A stretch of DNA of 64,000 nt from Curtobacterium sp. BH-2-1-1 (GCF_001806325.1 NZ_CP017580.1:1364001-1428000); one strand, 5' to 3'; positions 17,254-26,270 are shown, counted from the stretch's first letter. Notes: generated by a model not told the origin, from the sequence alone. Numbers and translations: made by a program.

Positions 17254-18333
17254 TCAGCCCGCCTTGCGCGTCTCCGGAGCCACCTCGTCGACGATCTCGC
17301 GGCGATCCGCCGGGTCGACCGGCAGGTCGTCGCCGTCCGCCATCGCGACCGCGTGCGCGGACTTCGCCGCCTCGAGCGTCTCGTCGTCGTTCTTCGCCAT
17401 GCCGAGCAGTTCGACGAAGCGCGACTTGACGAGCATCCAGGCCTCGCGCGGGCCGAGCCGCGACAGGTCCGACGCCGTCGAGTCGTCGCGGACGCGCTGC
17501 AGCGAGGACACGCCGCGGTCGGGGAGCCGGCCGGCGACGTGGTCCACCGCGAGCCGTGCCACCGCGTCTGCCTGTGCGTGCATCACCGAGTGCGCGCCGT
17601 CGACGACCTCGCGCAGCACCGCGTACGGGAACACCCGGGCGAGCCGACGCACCCAGTCCCGCGGGACCATCGCGTCGTGCTCGCCGCGCACGATGAGCGT
17701 CCGTGCCTGCACGTGGGCGGCGCGCTCCTCGATCGGGAAGGCGATCATCCGCGGCAGCACCTTCGAGAACCAGTGCCAGCCGCACAGGGCGTACGCCGTG
17801 ATGCCGTGCCAGCGGACGGCCGCCGGCTCGTGCAGCGTGGACCGGAGGAACCGGAACGCCGACTGCCGGACCGTGCGCGCGTGCGAGTCGACCACCGGGC
17901 TGATGAGCACCAGGTCGGAGATGTCCGGACGACGCGCTGCCACCTCGGTCACGACCTGGGTGCCCATCGAGTGGCCGACGAGCACCGGGTCGACGAGTCG
18001 GAGGTCGTCGATGACCTTCTCGACCGCGTCGGCGTACCGCTCGATCGAGACCTTCCCGCGGAAGCGCGGGACACCGGCGAACCCGGGCAGGTCGAGGGCG
18101 TGCACGGGGCCGTTCTCGTTGAGGTGCGGGGCGAGCCGCTCGTAGTAGGTGGCGGCGATGCCGAGCCCCGCGACGAGCAGGAAGGCGCGGTCGCCGGGTT
18201 CGCCGACGGAGCTGACGCGCACGTACGTGCCGTCGACCGCGACCCGGTCGACCTCGACCGTGACGTCGGCGTTCTCGGCCTCGCCCAGTCGCTTCGCGGG
18301 GTCCGGTGTCGTGTCCGTGTGCTCGTCGTCCAC
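17254..18333 (-). CDS. alpha/beta-fold hydrolase
   Basis: A 359-residue cytoplasmic hydrolase. The nucleophile elbow is GHSMGTQ, the acid is in RGEHDAMVP and the histidine in DGAHSVMHAQA. HxG is replaced by AGLGIAATY at the oxyanion position. A tail of about 75 residues after the catalytic core is rich in charged residues and unusual for the family. GTG 18333 is chosen because GAGGAG lies seven bases upstream. An in-frame reading continuing to 20112 crosses three other genes and is not real. The substrate is unknown. Confidence 0.88.
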   Translation of the reverse strand: MDDEHTDTTPDPAKRLGEAENADVTVEVDRVAVDGTYVRVSSVGEPGDRAFLLVAGLGIAATYYERLAPHLNENGPVHALDLPGFAGVPRFRGKVSIERYADAVEKVIDDLRLVDPVLVGHSMGTQVVTEVAARRPDISDLVLISPVVDSHARTVRQSAFRFLRSTLHEPAAVRWHGITAYALCGWHWFSKVLPRMIAFPIEERAAHVQARTLIVRGEHDAMVPRDWVRRLARVFPYAVLREVVDGAHSVMHAQADAVARLAVDHVAGRLPDRGVSSLQRVRDDSTASDLSRLGPREAWMLVKSRFVELLGMAKNDDETLEAAKSAHAVAMADGDDLPVDPADRREIVDEVAPETRKAG

Positions 18334-18422
18334 TTCGGTCTCCTCGGGTCGGGCGTCGCTCCTCGGTTCGGGCGATCGCCCAGGATACCCGCGGCGCCGC
18401 CGATCCCGCCGTCGGCGCCCCG

Positions 18423-19298
18423 TCAGCCGCTGAAGGTGTTCGCGGGGAACCCGTGCACCCGCGTCGGCACTGCGAAGACGGCACCGGAGTGCGGGTGCGC
18501 GCCGAGCTGCTCCTCGGTGAGGTTCTCCCGCGCCGAGGCGACGAACAGCGTCGACATGTCCGGGCCGCCGAACGCCACCGACGTCACGTTCGGCACCGGG
18601 AGCTCGACGGTCTCGAGGTGCGACCCGTCCGGACCGTACCGCTCGACCCGACCGCCGCCGTAGACCGCGCTCCACGAGCAGCCCTCGTCGTCGCGGACGA
18701 GTCCGTCGTGGGCGGACCCGACGACGAACGGCTCGAGCTCGCCGAGCTCCCCGTCGGGGCCGTACGACCCGCGGTAGATCGTCGACGCGCTCGTGTCCGT
18801 GACGTACATGACCGTGCCGTCCTCCGACCACTCGATGCCGTTCGTCACGCCGAAGCCACCGCGGAGGAGTCTCGTGGTGCCGTCCGGCTCGATCGAGTAC
18901 AGGGCACCGTCCGGCTCCCCCGTGGTGAGGTTCATGCTGCCCACGAGGAACCGGCCGAACGGATCGCACTTGCCCTCGTTGAACCGGAGGCCGGCCGTGG
19001 CGTGCTCGACCCGGGCGATCTCGCGCTCGACGACGCCCTGGGCGTCCGTCACGACGACGGAGTCGCCGAGGGCCGCGACGAACCCACCGCCCGCGCGGGG
19101 CTGGAAGCTCGCCAGCGGGGGCGGCAGCTGCACCGTGGTCGTGGTCGTGCCGTGGGCGTCCGCGGTGGTGAGGGTGCCGAGGGTGATGTCGACCCACCGC
19201 AGCTCGTTCGTCCCGGGGTCCCACACGATGCTCTCCGCGAGGACGGCTCCGGCGTCGGAGAAGACGGTCACGGGTCCGGTCGTCGCGCTGCTGCTCAT
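18423..19298 (-). CDS. SMP-30/gluconolactonase-family protein
   Basis: A 291-residue six-bladed beta-propeller. LAESIVWD supplies the metal-binding Glu of the first blade, NEGKCDPFGRFLVGSM and GVTNGIEWSEDGTVMYVTDT the Asn and Asp positions. It is expected to hydrolyse sugar lactones such as gluconolactone with Ca2+ or Zn2+. The ATG 19298 has TAGACC six bases upstream (leaderless). Neighbours on the same strand (DUF1206 and the hydrolase) have no obvious link. Confidence 0.88.
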   Translation of the reverse strand: MSSSATTGPVTVFSDAGAVLAESIVWDPGTNELRWVDITLGTLTTADAHGTTTTTVQLPPPLASFQPRAGGGFVAALGDSVVVTDAQGVVEREIARVEHATAGLRFNEGKCDPFGRFLVGSMNLTTGEPDGALYSIEPDGTTRLLRGGFGVTNGIEWSEDGTVMYVTDTSASTIYRGSYGPDGELGELEPFVVGSAHDGLVRDDEGCSWSAVYGGGRVERYGPDGSHLETVELPVPNVTSVAFGGPDMSTLFVASARENLTEEQLGAHPHSGAVFAVPTRVHGFPANTFSG

Positions 19299-19346
19299 GA
19301 CACCGGTCTACCGGCGCCGCCTCCGCGCGCGTCCACCGTGTCCGTG

Positions 19347-20180
19347 TCAGAGGCGGGCGTAGCGGGCGCGGAAGAAGCTGAAGACGCCGAACGCGAGGAA
19401 CCCGATGCCGATCGCGACGAGCACGAACACCCCGCCCGGCATCGAGCGCAGCGCGTCGAACGCACCGTCGAGCCCGGTCGCCTGGTCGGGGTCGCTCCGG
19501 AAGCCGGCGACCGCGATGAGCACGCCGACGACCACCACGGCGATCCCCTTCAGCACGTACCCCACGACGCCGAGCACGGTGACGACACGGTCGAGGGGCT
19601 GCCGCGGGCGCACCAGCTGCTTCCAGAACGAGCGCCGGCAGCCGATCACCACGAGGCCGACGCCGATCGCGACGGCGACCGCGGCGACGAGCAGCAGGAG
19701 GAACACGCCGCCGGGGGTTGCGAGGGCCTTCGCCGCAGCGCTCCGCGACGACCCGCTCGAACTCGTGCCGGCTCCGACCGCGTAGGACGCTGCCGAGTAG
19801 GCGATGAGCCCGTAGACCACGGCCTTCCCGACGTTCTTCAAGCGGTTGCCCCAGGCGCGGGCGCTGTCCGTCCTCCCACCGACCACGGCTTCGAGCACCA
19901 GCCGGATCGTCAGCGCAGCACAACCGACGGCCATGACCCAGAGCAGGACGACCCCGCCGGGGACCGCGGCGAGCTGCTGCAGCGCACCCGACTGGTCGGT
20001 CTCGCTGCCCGACGACGCGTTGCCGACGCCGAGCAGGATCGCCAGGTAGCCGATCAGCAGGTGCACGATGCCGCTGCCGACGAACCCGGCGCGCGCCGTC
20101 AGCTCGAACCACCGGCTGTCGGCCACGCGCTTCGCTCCACGACCGGTCTTCCGGGCCGCCTGTTCCGCCTGTTCACTCAC
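19347..20180 (-). CDS. DUF1206 membrane protein
   Basis: A 277-residue integral membrane protein built from three similar pairs of helices, the DUF1206 arrangement. The repeating pattern is a glycine-rich first helix (FVGSGIVHLLIGYLAI, VGKAVVYGLIAYSAAS, GVVGYVLKGIAVVVVG) and a second helix starting PGG (PGGVVLLWVM, PGGVFLLLLV, PGGVFVLVAI). Function is unknown in all bacteria. Start GTG 20180 has CACGCT seven bases upstream. A longer frame would run into the palindrome at 20249. Confidence 0.9.
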   Translation of the reverse strand: MSEQAEQAARKTGRGAKRVADSRWFELTARAGFVGSGIVHLLIGYLAILLGVGNASSGSETDQSGALQQLAAVPGGVVLLWVMAVGCAALTIRLVLEAVVGGRTDSARAWGNRLKNVGKAVVYGLIAYSAASYAVGAGTSSSGSSRSAAAKALATPGGVFLLLLVAAVAVAIGVGLVVIGCRRSFWKQLVRPRQPLDRVVTVLGVVGYVLKGIAVVVVGVLIAVAGFRSDPDQATGLDGAFDALRSMPGGVFVLVAIGIGFLAFGVFSFFRARYARL

Positions 20181-20248
20181 GCCATCGAGCGTGCCCGACG
20201 GAACGGGCCGTGTCCGGCACGGGCGGTGACACCCGGCCGTCTGGCAGA

Positions 20249-20284
20249 CGGGAGGCGCGGTGCGGGCCCGCACCGCGCCTCCCG
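20249..20284. terminator. perfect 36-bp palindrome, GGAGGCGCGG family
   Basis: The halves 20249-20266 and 20267-20284 are exact reverse complements and almost identical to the element at 13918-13963. It lies 20 bases past the stop of rtcB (minus strand) and upstream of DUF1206. Confidence 0.7.
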
Positions 20285-20303
20285 ACCCGGCGTGGCGGCG
20301 ACG

Positions 20304-21470
20304 TCAGTCGCCCTTCACGTTGACGACCTGCCGCAGCGTGTGCCGGATCGACACGAGCTCCGAGGCGTCGGCCATGACCTGGTCGATCGGTTTGTACGCC
20401 GCCGGGATCTCGTCGAGGAACGCGTCCGTGTCGCGGTACTCGATGCCGACCATCGCCTCGCGCAGCTGGTCGTGCGTGAACGTCCGCCGGGCGGCGCTCC
20501 GCGAGAACAGCCGACCGGCACCGTGCGGCGACGACTCGAGCGACGGCTTGTTGCCGAGGCCCTCGACGACGTACGACGCGGTGCCCATCGACCCCGGGAT
20601 CAGCCCGGGCTGGCCGGCCGTCGCCTGGATCGCACCCTTCCGGGACACCCACACCGACTTCCCCCAGTGCGTCTCGCGCTGCGTGAAGTTGTGGTGGCAG
20701 TTGATCCGCTCCTGCTCGTCGACCGGGGTGCCGACGGCCTCGGACAGCTGCCGGACGACGCGGTCCATCATCTCCTCGCGGTTGAGGAGCGCGAAGTGCT
20801 GCGCCCACCGCAGCTCGGCGATGTACCGGTCGAACTCCGGGGTCCCCTCGACCAGGTACGCCAGGTCGGGGTCGGGCAGCTCGATCCACCAGCGCTGCAT
20901 TGCCTTCTTGGCGACCGCGATGTGCCGCTGGGCGATCTTGTTGCCGACGCCCCGCGACCCGGAGTGCAGGAACAGCCAGACGCGGTCCGCCTCGTCGAGC
21001 GACACCTCGATGAAGTGGTTGCCGGACCCGAGCGTGCCGAGCTGGTTGCGCCAGCCGCCGTGCGCTCCGGCGGGGTCGAACCCGGCGGCCTCGGCCATCG
21101 TCTCGAGCTCCGCGATCCGGGGCTCGGCCGTGGCGACGATCTTCCGGTTCGACGCACCGGCCGACAGCGGGATCGCCCGCTCGATCTGCTCGCGCAGCTC
21201 CTGCAGGTCGTCGGGCAGGTCGGCCTCGGTGAACTGGGTCCGGACCGCGATCATGCCGCAGCCGATGTCCACGCCGACGGCTGCCGGCATCACCGCGCCG
21301 AGGGTCGGGATGACCGACCCGACGGTGGCGCCGAGGCCCAGGTGGGCGTCCGGCATGAGGGCCAGGTGCGGGAACACGAACGGCATGCGAGCGGTCGTGC
21401 GGGCCTGCTGCTCGGTGTTCTCCTCGAGCATCGAGGCCCAGCTCAGCAGCCGGTCGGTGATCTTCTCCAT
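20304..21470 (-). CDS. rtcB: RtcB family RNA ligase
   Basis: A 388-residue RNA ligase joining 2',3'-cyclic phosphate (3'-phosphate) and 5'-OH ends with GTP and Mn2+. Key motifs are VDIGCGM (Cys for Mn), GSGNHF, HSGSRGVG (His), HNF, GSMGTASYVVEG and SSPHGAGR, where the His (about residue 316) is guanylylated. The length is typical of the short bacterial form. No RtcA or RtcR gene is nearby. The ATG 21470 follows a 153-base leader from a possible small ORF, with a hairpin in between, so attenuation is possible. Confidence 0.93.
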   Translation of the reverse strand: MEKITDRLLSWASMLEENTEQQARTTARMPFVFPHLALMPDAHLGLGATVGSVIPTLGAVMPAAVGVDIGCGMIAVRTQFTEADLPDDLQELREQIERAIPLSAGASNRKIVATAEPRIAELETMAEAAGFDPAGAHGGWRNQLGTLGSGNHFIEVSLDEADRVWLFLHSGSRGVGNKIAQRHIAVAKKAMQRWWIELPDPDLAYLVEGTPEFDRYIAELRWAQHFALLNREEMMDRVVRQLSEAVGTPVDEQERINCHHNFTQRETHWGKSVWVSRKGAIQATAGQPGLIPGSMGTASYVVEGLGNKPSLESSPHGAGRLFSRSAARRTFTHDQLREAMVGIEYRDTDAFLDEIPAAYKPIDQVMADASELVSIRHTLRQVVNVKGD

Positions 21471-21576
21471 TGCTTCGTCTCGCTTTCGTGACGGTCTTCG
21501 GTGACGGTCCGGGGCGAGGTCCTGCTGCCGTCCGGCACCACGAGGCGTGGCGTTCGGAGGGCAGCGTCGTGGAGAG

Positions 21577-21607
21577 GACGCCCCGGGCCGGGTGGGCACG
21601 GGGCGTC
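21577..21607 (-). terminator. hairpin between the small ORF and rtcB
   Basis: GGACGCCCC (21577-21585) pairs with GGGGCGTC (21600-21607) around about 14 bases. On the minus strand it follows the 35-codon ORF and precedes rtcB by about 107 bases, so it could be a terminator or attenuator. There is no T-run. Confidence 0.4.
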
Positions 21608-21623
21608 GGGTGACGTCGCGTGC

Positions 21624-21731
21624 CTACGCGGGATAGCGGTCGGACTGCTGCTGGTTGCGCTGTTCGGGCAGCACGAGGAGCGTGTCGAGCTGGAGCTCGA
21701 CTCGCTGTTCGTGGTGCTGCACGGTGCGCAC
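21624..21731 (-). CDS. possible 35-residue protein upstream of rtcB
   Basis: GTG 21731 is preceded by GGAAGGA with a six-base gap, among the best ribosome-binding sites in the window. The 35 codons end at TAG. Thirty-one of 35 third positions are G or C, the coding bias of neighbouring genes. The product is Gln/Arg/Leu-rich ([21 protein letters not shown], shortened here), soluble, and has no family I recognise. It lies 153 bases before rtcB on the same strand. The rest of 21471-21860 holds only the hairpin and the promoter region. It may be a conserved small protein or a leader peptide. Confidence 0.5.
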   Translation of the reverse strand: MRTVQHHEQRVELQLDTLLVLPEQRNQQQSDRYPA

Positions 21732-21860
21732 GCGCGGTCCTTCCGGTGGTGCCCGGGACGGGCGGTCCTGCCGATGGGCAGGAGGACGACAGTAGTGCGA
21801 CACGCCCGAGGTGCACAAGCGCGACACGCCCGGGATGCGCTGGACCTGATGGCCGAGGGG

Positions 21861-22334
21861 TCAGGCGCCCCCGCGCTCGTCGAGTCGTGCTCGCAGGCGC
21901 TCGAGTGCCGGCACGGCCGCCACGAGCGCTCGCCGGTCGTCCTCGGAGAGCGTGTCCATCGCGTCGACGAGGACCCGCTCGGCGGATGCGTCGTAGTCCG
22001 CGAGGCGGCGTTCGGCGAGGCCGGTCAACCCGACCTCGGTACTCCGCCCGTCACCACGCGCGAGACGACGCTCGACCAGGCCGTCCCGCTCCATCGCCTG
22101 GACGAGGTTGCTCACCGTCGACCGCGCGAGCCCGAGCGACCGGCCCAGCGCGGTGGGACTCGACCACCCGTCCTCCCCCAGACGCCGGAGCACCTCGATC
22201 TGCGCGTCGGGGATGACGGGCAGGGCCACCGAGCGGCGGGCCGTGGCGAGCAGTGTCCGACGGAACGGGCCGATCTCCGCGCTCAACCGCCGCGCGACCC
22301 GGGGCAGGTCGGGGTCGTCCGGTCGCTTGTCCAC
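21861..22334 (-). CDS. MarR family regulator of the phenolic acid genes
   Basis: A 157-residue winged-helix repressor. Recognition region: [29 protein letters not shown], here abbreviated as [13 protein letters not shown], with the wing [11 protein letters not shown]. Start GTG 22334 follows TACCCT by six bases. It is divergent from phenolic acid decarboxylase over only 63 bases. Regulators in this position (MarR- or PadR-type) usually repress decarboxylase until hydroxycinnamates bind. Specific control of padC is inferred from position. Confidence 0.88.
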   Translation of the reverse strand: MDKRPDDPDLPRVARRLSAEIGPFRRTLLATARRSVALPVIPDAQIEVLRRLGEDGWSSPTALGRSLGLARSTVSNLVQAMERDGLVERRLARGDGRSTEVGLTGLAERRLADYDASAERVLVDAMDTLSEDDRRALVAAVPALERLRARLDERGGA

Positions 22335-22397
22335 ACTCCCAGGGTAGTCACCGCAGATGCGCTTGCAACAAACGCACTTCGGGAGCAAACTCGAACC
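22335..22397. promoter_or_regulatory. divergent promoter region, marR / padC
   Basis: For padC, TTGCAA (22363-22368), 17 bases and CAAACT (22386-22391) end six bases before ATG 22398. For marR, TACCCT lies six bases before GTG 22334 on the other strand. TGCG and CGCA flank the padC -35. Both transcripts are predicted leaderless, and a repressor here would block both. Confidence 0.65.
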
Positions 22398-22925
22398 ATG
22401 GACATCATCACCAGCGTCGAACACCCCGTTCCCGAGCAGGACCTCTCCGGCATCGTCGGGTACCGCTTCGTCTACACGTACGCGAACGGCTGGCAGTACG
22501 AGATGTACGTCAAGAACGCGACGACGATCGACTACCGCATCCACTCCGGCATGGTCGGCGGACAATGGGTGAAGGACCAGCAGGTCGACCTCGTCGCGCT
22601 CACCACCGGCGTCTACAAGGTGTCCTGGAACGAACCGACCGGCACCAGCGTCGTCGTCACGGTGGTCCCCGGTGAGCGGGTCCTGCACGGCACGATCTTC
22701 TTCCCGCACTGGGTCGAGGAGGACGGCAGCAAGACGGTGCTGTTCCAGAACGACCACCTCGACCGCATGCGCGAGTACCGCGACCAGGGGCCCACCTACC
22801 CGATCTACGTCGTGCCCGAGTTCGCGCACATCACCCTGTTCGAGCACGTCGGCGAGGACGACGAGACCGTCGTCGACACCGCGCCCGGCGACCTGCCCGC
22901 AGGCTTCGCCGACCGGTCCAACTGA
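22398..22925 (+). CDS. padC: phenolic acid decarboxylase
   Basis: A 175-residue cytoplasmic beta-barrel enzyme that decarboxylates ferulic, p-coumaric and caffeic acids to vinyl phenols without a cofactor. Family marks are [46 protein letters not shown] and [10 protein letters not shown], which contain the active-site Tyr pair, Arg and Glu. Length is normal for the family. It is the first gene of a leaderless two-gene unit, overlapping the next gene by one base. Control by the divergent MarR is very likely. Confidence 0.95.
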   Translation: MDIITSVEHPVPEQDLSGIVGYRFVYTYANGWQYEMYVKNATTIDYRIHSGMVGGQWVKDQQVDLVALTTGVYKVSWNEPTGTSVVVTVVPGERVLHGTIFFPHWVEEDGSKTVLFQNDHLDRMREYRDQGPTYPIYVVPEFAHITLFEHVGEDDETVVDTAPGDLPAGFADRSN

Positions 22926-23692
22926 TGCGCGCGTTCGCCCCGGTGACGCTCGGGCACGGCGGTCGCACCCTCCGCGGCTGGCAGCTCGGCACCGTCTCGC
23001 GGGACGCCTCCGCGGCCCTGCTCGTGCACGGCTTCGGCAGCACGGACACCGGCGGACAGCAGCTGTTCGTGCAGACCGCGCGCACCCTGGCCGAGCACGG
23101 CTCCGTGGTCCGGTCGTACAGCCGGCTCGGGCACGGGACGAGCGACGGCGACTTCGCCGACATCACCATCGGCGACGAAGTCGACCAGGTCGTCGCGATG
23201 ATCCGCGCGCTCGCGGCGGACGCGGCCGGGCCGGTGCACGTCGTGGCGCACAGCCTCGGGGCGGTGGAGTCCGCCATGGCGGCCGCACGCGTGCCGGAAC
23301 TCGTCGCGACGCTGACCCTGTGGTCACCGGCCGGTGTCGTCGTGGACGACATCGCACGGCACGACCGGATCCAGGGCCAGCCGCTCGCCCGCGCACGGGA
23401 ACAGGGCTGGTTCGACTTCGGCGGCATGGCCCTCGGCACGGCGTTCATCGACGAGGTGACGGCCGGCCTCGACGTGTACGCGACGATCGACCGCTACACC
23501 GGTCACGCCGAGGTCCTGCACGGCACCGCGGACCAGATCGTCCCCGTCCGGTACGGGCAGCGCTACGGCGAGGTGCTCCCCGGGGCGACGTTCACCGCGG
23601 TGGAGGGCGCCGACCACGGCTGGTCGTCCGTCCCGTGGCGACGGACGTTGCTCGACCACCTGGTCGCCTCGACGGGCGGCGGCGCCCGCTGA
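22925..23692 (+). CDS. alpha/beta hydrolase, probable hydroxycinnamoyl esterase
   Basis: A 255-residue hydrolase whose ATG shares a base with the padC stop (TGATG), so translation is coupled. The nucleophile is in VAHSLGAV, the acid in HGTADQIVP and the histidine in GADHGWSS. LLVHGFGSTDTGGQQLF is the oxyanion strand. This layout matches cinnamoyl/feruloyl esterases of the short alpha/beta group. With padC the logical role is to release ferulate or coumarate from plant esters before decarboxylation. The fold is certain, the substrate is inferred from context. Confidence 0.85.
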   Translation: MRAFAPVTLGHGGRTLRGWQLGTVSRDASAALLVHGFGSTDTGGQQLFVQTARTLAEHGSVVRSYSRLGHGTSDGDFADITIGDEVDQVVAMIRALAADAAGPVHVVAHSLGAVESAMAAARVPELVATLTLWSPAGVVVDDIARHDRIQGQPLARAREQGWFDFGGMALGTAFIDEVTAGLDVYATIDRYTGHAEVLHGTADQIVPVRYGQRYGEVLPGATFTAVEGADHGWSSVPWRRTLLDHLVASTGGGAR

Positions 23693-23696
23693 AGGC

Positions 23697-23750
23697 TCCT
23701 CCACAGCCTGGAGGAACGGCGGGCGTCCTCCACAGCGGGGTACGCCCGCC
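23697..23750 (+). terminator. two hairpins after the padC operon
   Basis: TCCTCCA-CAGCC-TGGAGGA (23697-23715) is followed by a nine-base stem, GGCGGGCGT (23718-23726) with ACGCCCGCC (23742-23750). They fill the gap before the GH15 gene. Neither has a T-run. Confidence 0.5.
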
Positions 23751-23786
23751 TGATGGTCGGGCCCAGGGCGCGGGCAGGCTGGGAGC

Positions 23787-25616
23787 ATGACCGAGCGGAC
23801 CCGAGACACCCCTGACGTGATCGACGACGAGGAGCGCACCGACGGCTACGCACCGCTCCGGTCCTACGGCGCGATCGGCGACGGTCGGACGGTGGCGCTC
23901 GTCGCACGGGACGGCCGGATCGACTGGCTGCCCATCCCCTCGATGGACTCGCCGCCGGTCTTCGCGAGCATCCTCGACGCCGAGCACGGCGGACACATCG
24001 CCCTCCGGCCGGTCGACGCCGACGCCGAGGTCTCGCGCGAGTACCTGCCGGGCACGAACGTGCTCGTCACCACCTGGACCACGCGGTCGGGCTCCGTGAC
24101 CGTGACCGACGCGATGGTGACCGGCGTCGCGGGACGCCTGCCCTGGGCCGAGGTCGCCCGGTGCGTGCAGGGTGTCGACGGCACGGTCGAGATGGAGTGG
24201 GCGGTGGTGCCGGGGACCCTGCTCAACACGGCCGAACCGAGACGTCTCGACACCGCGAACGGCGCCGTGATCGGCATCGACGGCATCACGATCGCCATCG
24301 TCGAGCAGGGTTTCGAGCCCGTGCACGACGACGGCCCCCGGTTCTCCGGCCGCTTCACCACGGCCGAGGGCTCGAAGCACATCCTGACCATCGTCGGGAC
24401 CCACGACGAGCCGATCTTCATGCCCCGGCCGGAGAGCGCGCTCCAGGCGATGGACCGGACGATCGACAACTGGGCGACCTGGTCGGAGGAGTTCTCGTAC
24501 GACGGGCCGTGGGCCGAGCCGGTGCAGCGGAGCGCCCTCGCCCTCAAGCTGCTCATCTTCTCGCCGACCGGCGCGATCGCAGCGGCTCCGACGACGAGCC
24601 TGCCCGAGGACCGCACCGGCGGCAAGAACTGGGACTACCGGTTCGCCTGGGTACGCGACCTGTCGTACACGGTGCACGCGCTGACCCGCTTCGGGCTGCG
24701 CGAGGAGACCCACGCCGCGGTGTCCTGGGTGATGCGCACGATCGCCGAGCACGACGAGGACATGCCGATCTTCTACGAGCTCGACGGCTCGAAGAGCGAC
24801 GGCGTCGAGGAGCGCGACGTCCCCGGTTGGAACGGCATCGGCCCCGTGACCATCGGGAACCGCGCCGGCGACCAGCTGCAGCTCGGGGTGTGGGGCGACG
24901 TCTTCGAGATCCTGCGCCAGTACGTCCGCGCCGGCAACGTCCTCGACCGGAAGACCGCGGCCGTCCTGCAGGAGCTCGCCGACGACGCCTGCCACCGGTG
25001 GGAGGAGCCGGACTCGGGCATGTGGGAGCTCCAGGACACGCAGCACTACGTCTCGAGCAAGATCGGCTGCCGGCAGGCGCTCGACGCCGCGGCCGAGCTG
25101 CACGAGGCCGGGATGATCGACGGGCCGCGCGACAAGTGGATCGAGAACCGCGAGCTCATCGAGCAGTGGGTCGCCGAGCACGGGTGGGACGAGGAACGCG
25201 GGTACTACGTGATGCACCCGGGCTCCGACAAGCTCGACACGTCAATCCTGCTGCACGCGATGAGCGCCTTCGACCGGGGTCCCCGCATGGAGTCGACCAT
25301 CCGGGCGATCGAGGAGCAGCTGCAGCACGGCCCGCTCGTGTACCGGTACTCGGGCATGGAGTCCGAGGAGTCGCCGTTCGTGGCGTGCTCGTTCTGGCTC
25401 GCGGCCGCGATGGCCTGTGTCGGACGGGTCGACGACGCCCGCGACCTCATGGACGAGATGGTGGAGCAGGCGAACGACGTCGGCATGTTCAGCGAGATGA
25501 TCAGCGAGGACGGCACGTTCATGGGCAACATCCCGCAGGGGCTGTCGCACCTGGCGCTCATCCAGGCAGCGCTCACGATCGAGGAGGTCGCTGGCGAGGA
25601 GCGCTCCGGGGAGTGA
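23787..25616 (+). CDS. glycoside hydrolase family 15 (glucoamylase/trehalase-like)
   Basis: A 609-residue cytoplasmic GH15 protein. An N-terminal beta domain (YAPLRSYGAIGDGRTVALVARDG, abbreviated YGAIGDGRTVAL) precedes an (alpha/alpha)6 barrel from about residue 260. The barrel has NWDYRFAWVRDLSYTV, the general acid in DSGMWEL (about residue 412) and the base in GMFSEM (about 569) followed by GNIPQGLSHLALI. Actinobacterial members act as trehalases or glucoamylases; the choice is open. CAGGCT lies six bases before ATG 23787. The DUF1992 gene follows by 13 bases. Confidence 0.92.
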   Translation: MTERTRDTPDVIDDEERTDGYAPLRSYGAIGDGRTVALVARDGRIDWLPIPSMDSPPVFASILDAEHGGHIALRPVDADAEVSREYLPGTNVLVTTWTTRSGSVTVTDAMVTGVAGRLPWAEVARCVQGVDGTVEMEWAVVPGTLLNTAEPRRLDTANGAVIGIDGITIAIVEQGFEPVHDDGPRFSGRFTTAEGSKHILTIVGTHDEPIFMPRPESALQAMDRTIDNWATWSEEFSYDGPWAEPVQRSALALKLLIFSPTGAIAAAPTTSLPEDRTGGKNWDYRFAWVRDLSYTVHALTRFGLREETHAAVSWVMRTIAEHDEDMPIFYELDGSKSDGVEERDVPGWNGIGPVTIGNRAGDQLQLGVWGDVFEILRQYVRAGNVLDRKTAAVLQELADDACHRWEEPDSGMWELQDTQHYVSSKIGCRQALDAAAELHEAGMIDGPRDKWIENRELIEQWVAEHGWDEERGYYVMHPGSDKLDTSILLHAMSAFDRGPRMESTIRAIEEQLQHGPLVYRYSGMESEESPFVACSFWLAAAMACVGRVDDARDLMDEMVEQANDVGMFSEMISEDGTFMGNIPQGLSHLALIQAALTIEEVAGEERSGE

Positions 25617-25629
25617 TCATGGAGGGGTC

Positions 25630-26232
25630 ATGAACGACGTCGATGCACGCATGGACCGGTTGCGACGGGCCGCCCGCTACCGGTACCAGCAGCTCGTGGA
25701 CAGCGAGATCGAACGCGGCTCCCTCGACCCCGACGAGGTGCGCGAGGAGCGACGGCTCCTGAAGGCCGCCGACGTCGCGGCGCACGCTCGGGCCCAGATC
25801 GAGGAGGCCGAGCGTCGGGGTGTCTTCGAGGGCAACCCGTACCACGGCAAGCGGCTCCCGGGGAACGACGGACGCCACGACCCCGACTGGTGGATCAAGG
25901 CGAAGATCGAGCGCGAGGAGATCACCGGCATCGCCCCGCCCGCCCTGGCGCTGCGGAAGGAGGACGCCGAGCTCGACGAGCACCTCGACGCCCTCTCCGC
26001 CGAGTCCGACGTCCGTGACGTGCTCGACGACTTCAACGCCCGCGTGAAGGAGGCCCGCCGGCAGCTCCTCGGTGGGCCGCCGGTGGTGACCCCGCTCCGA
26101 GACGTCGAGACCGAGGTCGCCGGCTGGCGGGCGCGTCGGCACGAGCGACTGGCGACCGAGGCGCAGGCGGCCGCGGACCGGGCCGCTGCCGAGGCGGACC
26201 AACCACGGCGATGGTGGCGCCGACGTCGGTGA
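25630..26232 (+). CDS. DUF1992 (DnaJ-homologue C28-like) protein
   Basis: A 200-residue soluble, highly charged protein. The central part has EGNPYHGKRLPGND ... DPDWWIKAKIEREEITG followed by PPALALRKED, the hallmark of DUF1992. The function is unknown; eukaryotic relatives are called DNAJC28 but lack proven chaperone activity. The C-terminal 40 residues are Ala/Arg-rich and probably coiled or disordered. A GGAGGGG site precedes the ATG. It follows the GH15 gene by 13 bases and ends before a strong bidirectional terminator. Confidence 0.88.
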   Translation: MNDVDARMDRLRRAARYRYQQLVDSEIERGSLDPDEVREERRLLKAADVAAHARAQIEEAERRGVFEGNPYHGKRLPGNDGRHDPDWWIKAKIEREEITGIAPPALALRKEDAELDEHLDALSAESDVRDVLDDFNARVKEARRQLLGGPPVVTPLRDVETEVAGWRARRHERLATEAQAAADRAAAEADQPRRWWRRRR

Positions 26233-26270
26233 GGTGACCCGCGCCTCCTGGACCGCCCCCGGACACGGGA

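Noticed and set aside
17254-20112. A 952-codon frame suggesting a giant hydrolase
   Set aside because: Only the part after GTG 18333 has hydrolase motifs. The rest is an out-of-frame reading of the SMP-30 and DUF1206 genes, which have clear homologies in their own frames.
18306-21491. A 1061-codon open frame on the plus strand
   Set aside because: It is antisense to four well-supported minus-strand genes and has the Arg/His/Asp-rich composition typical of antisense frames in high-GC DNA.
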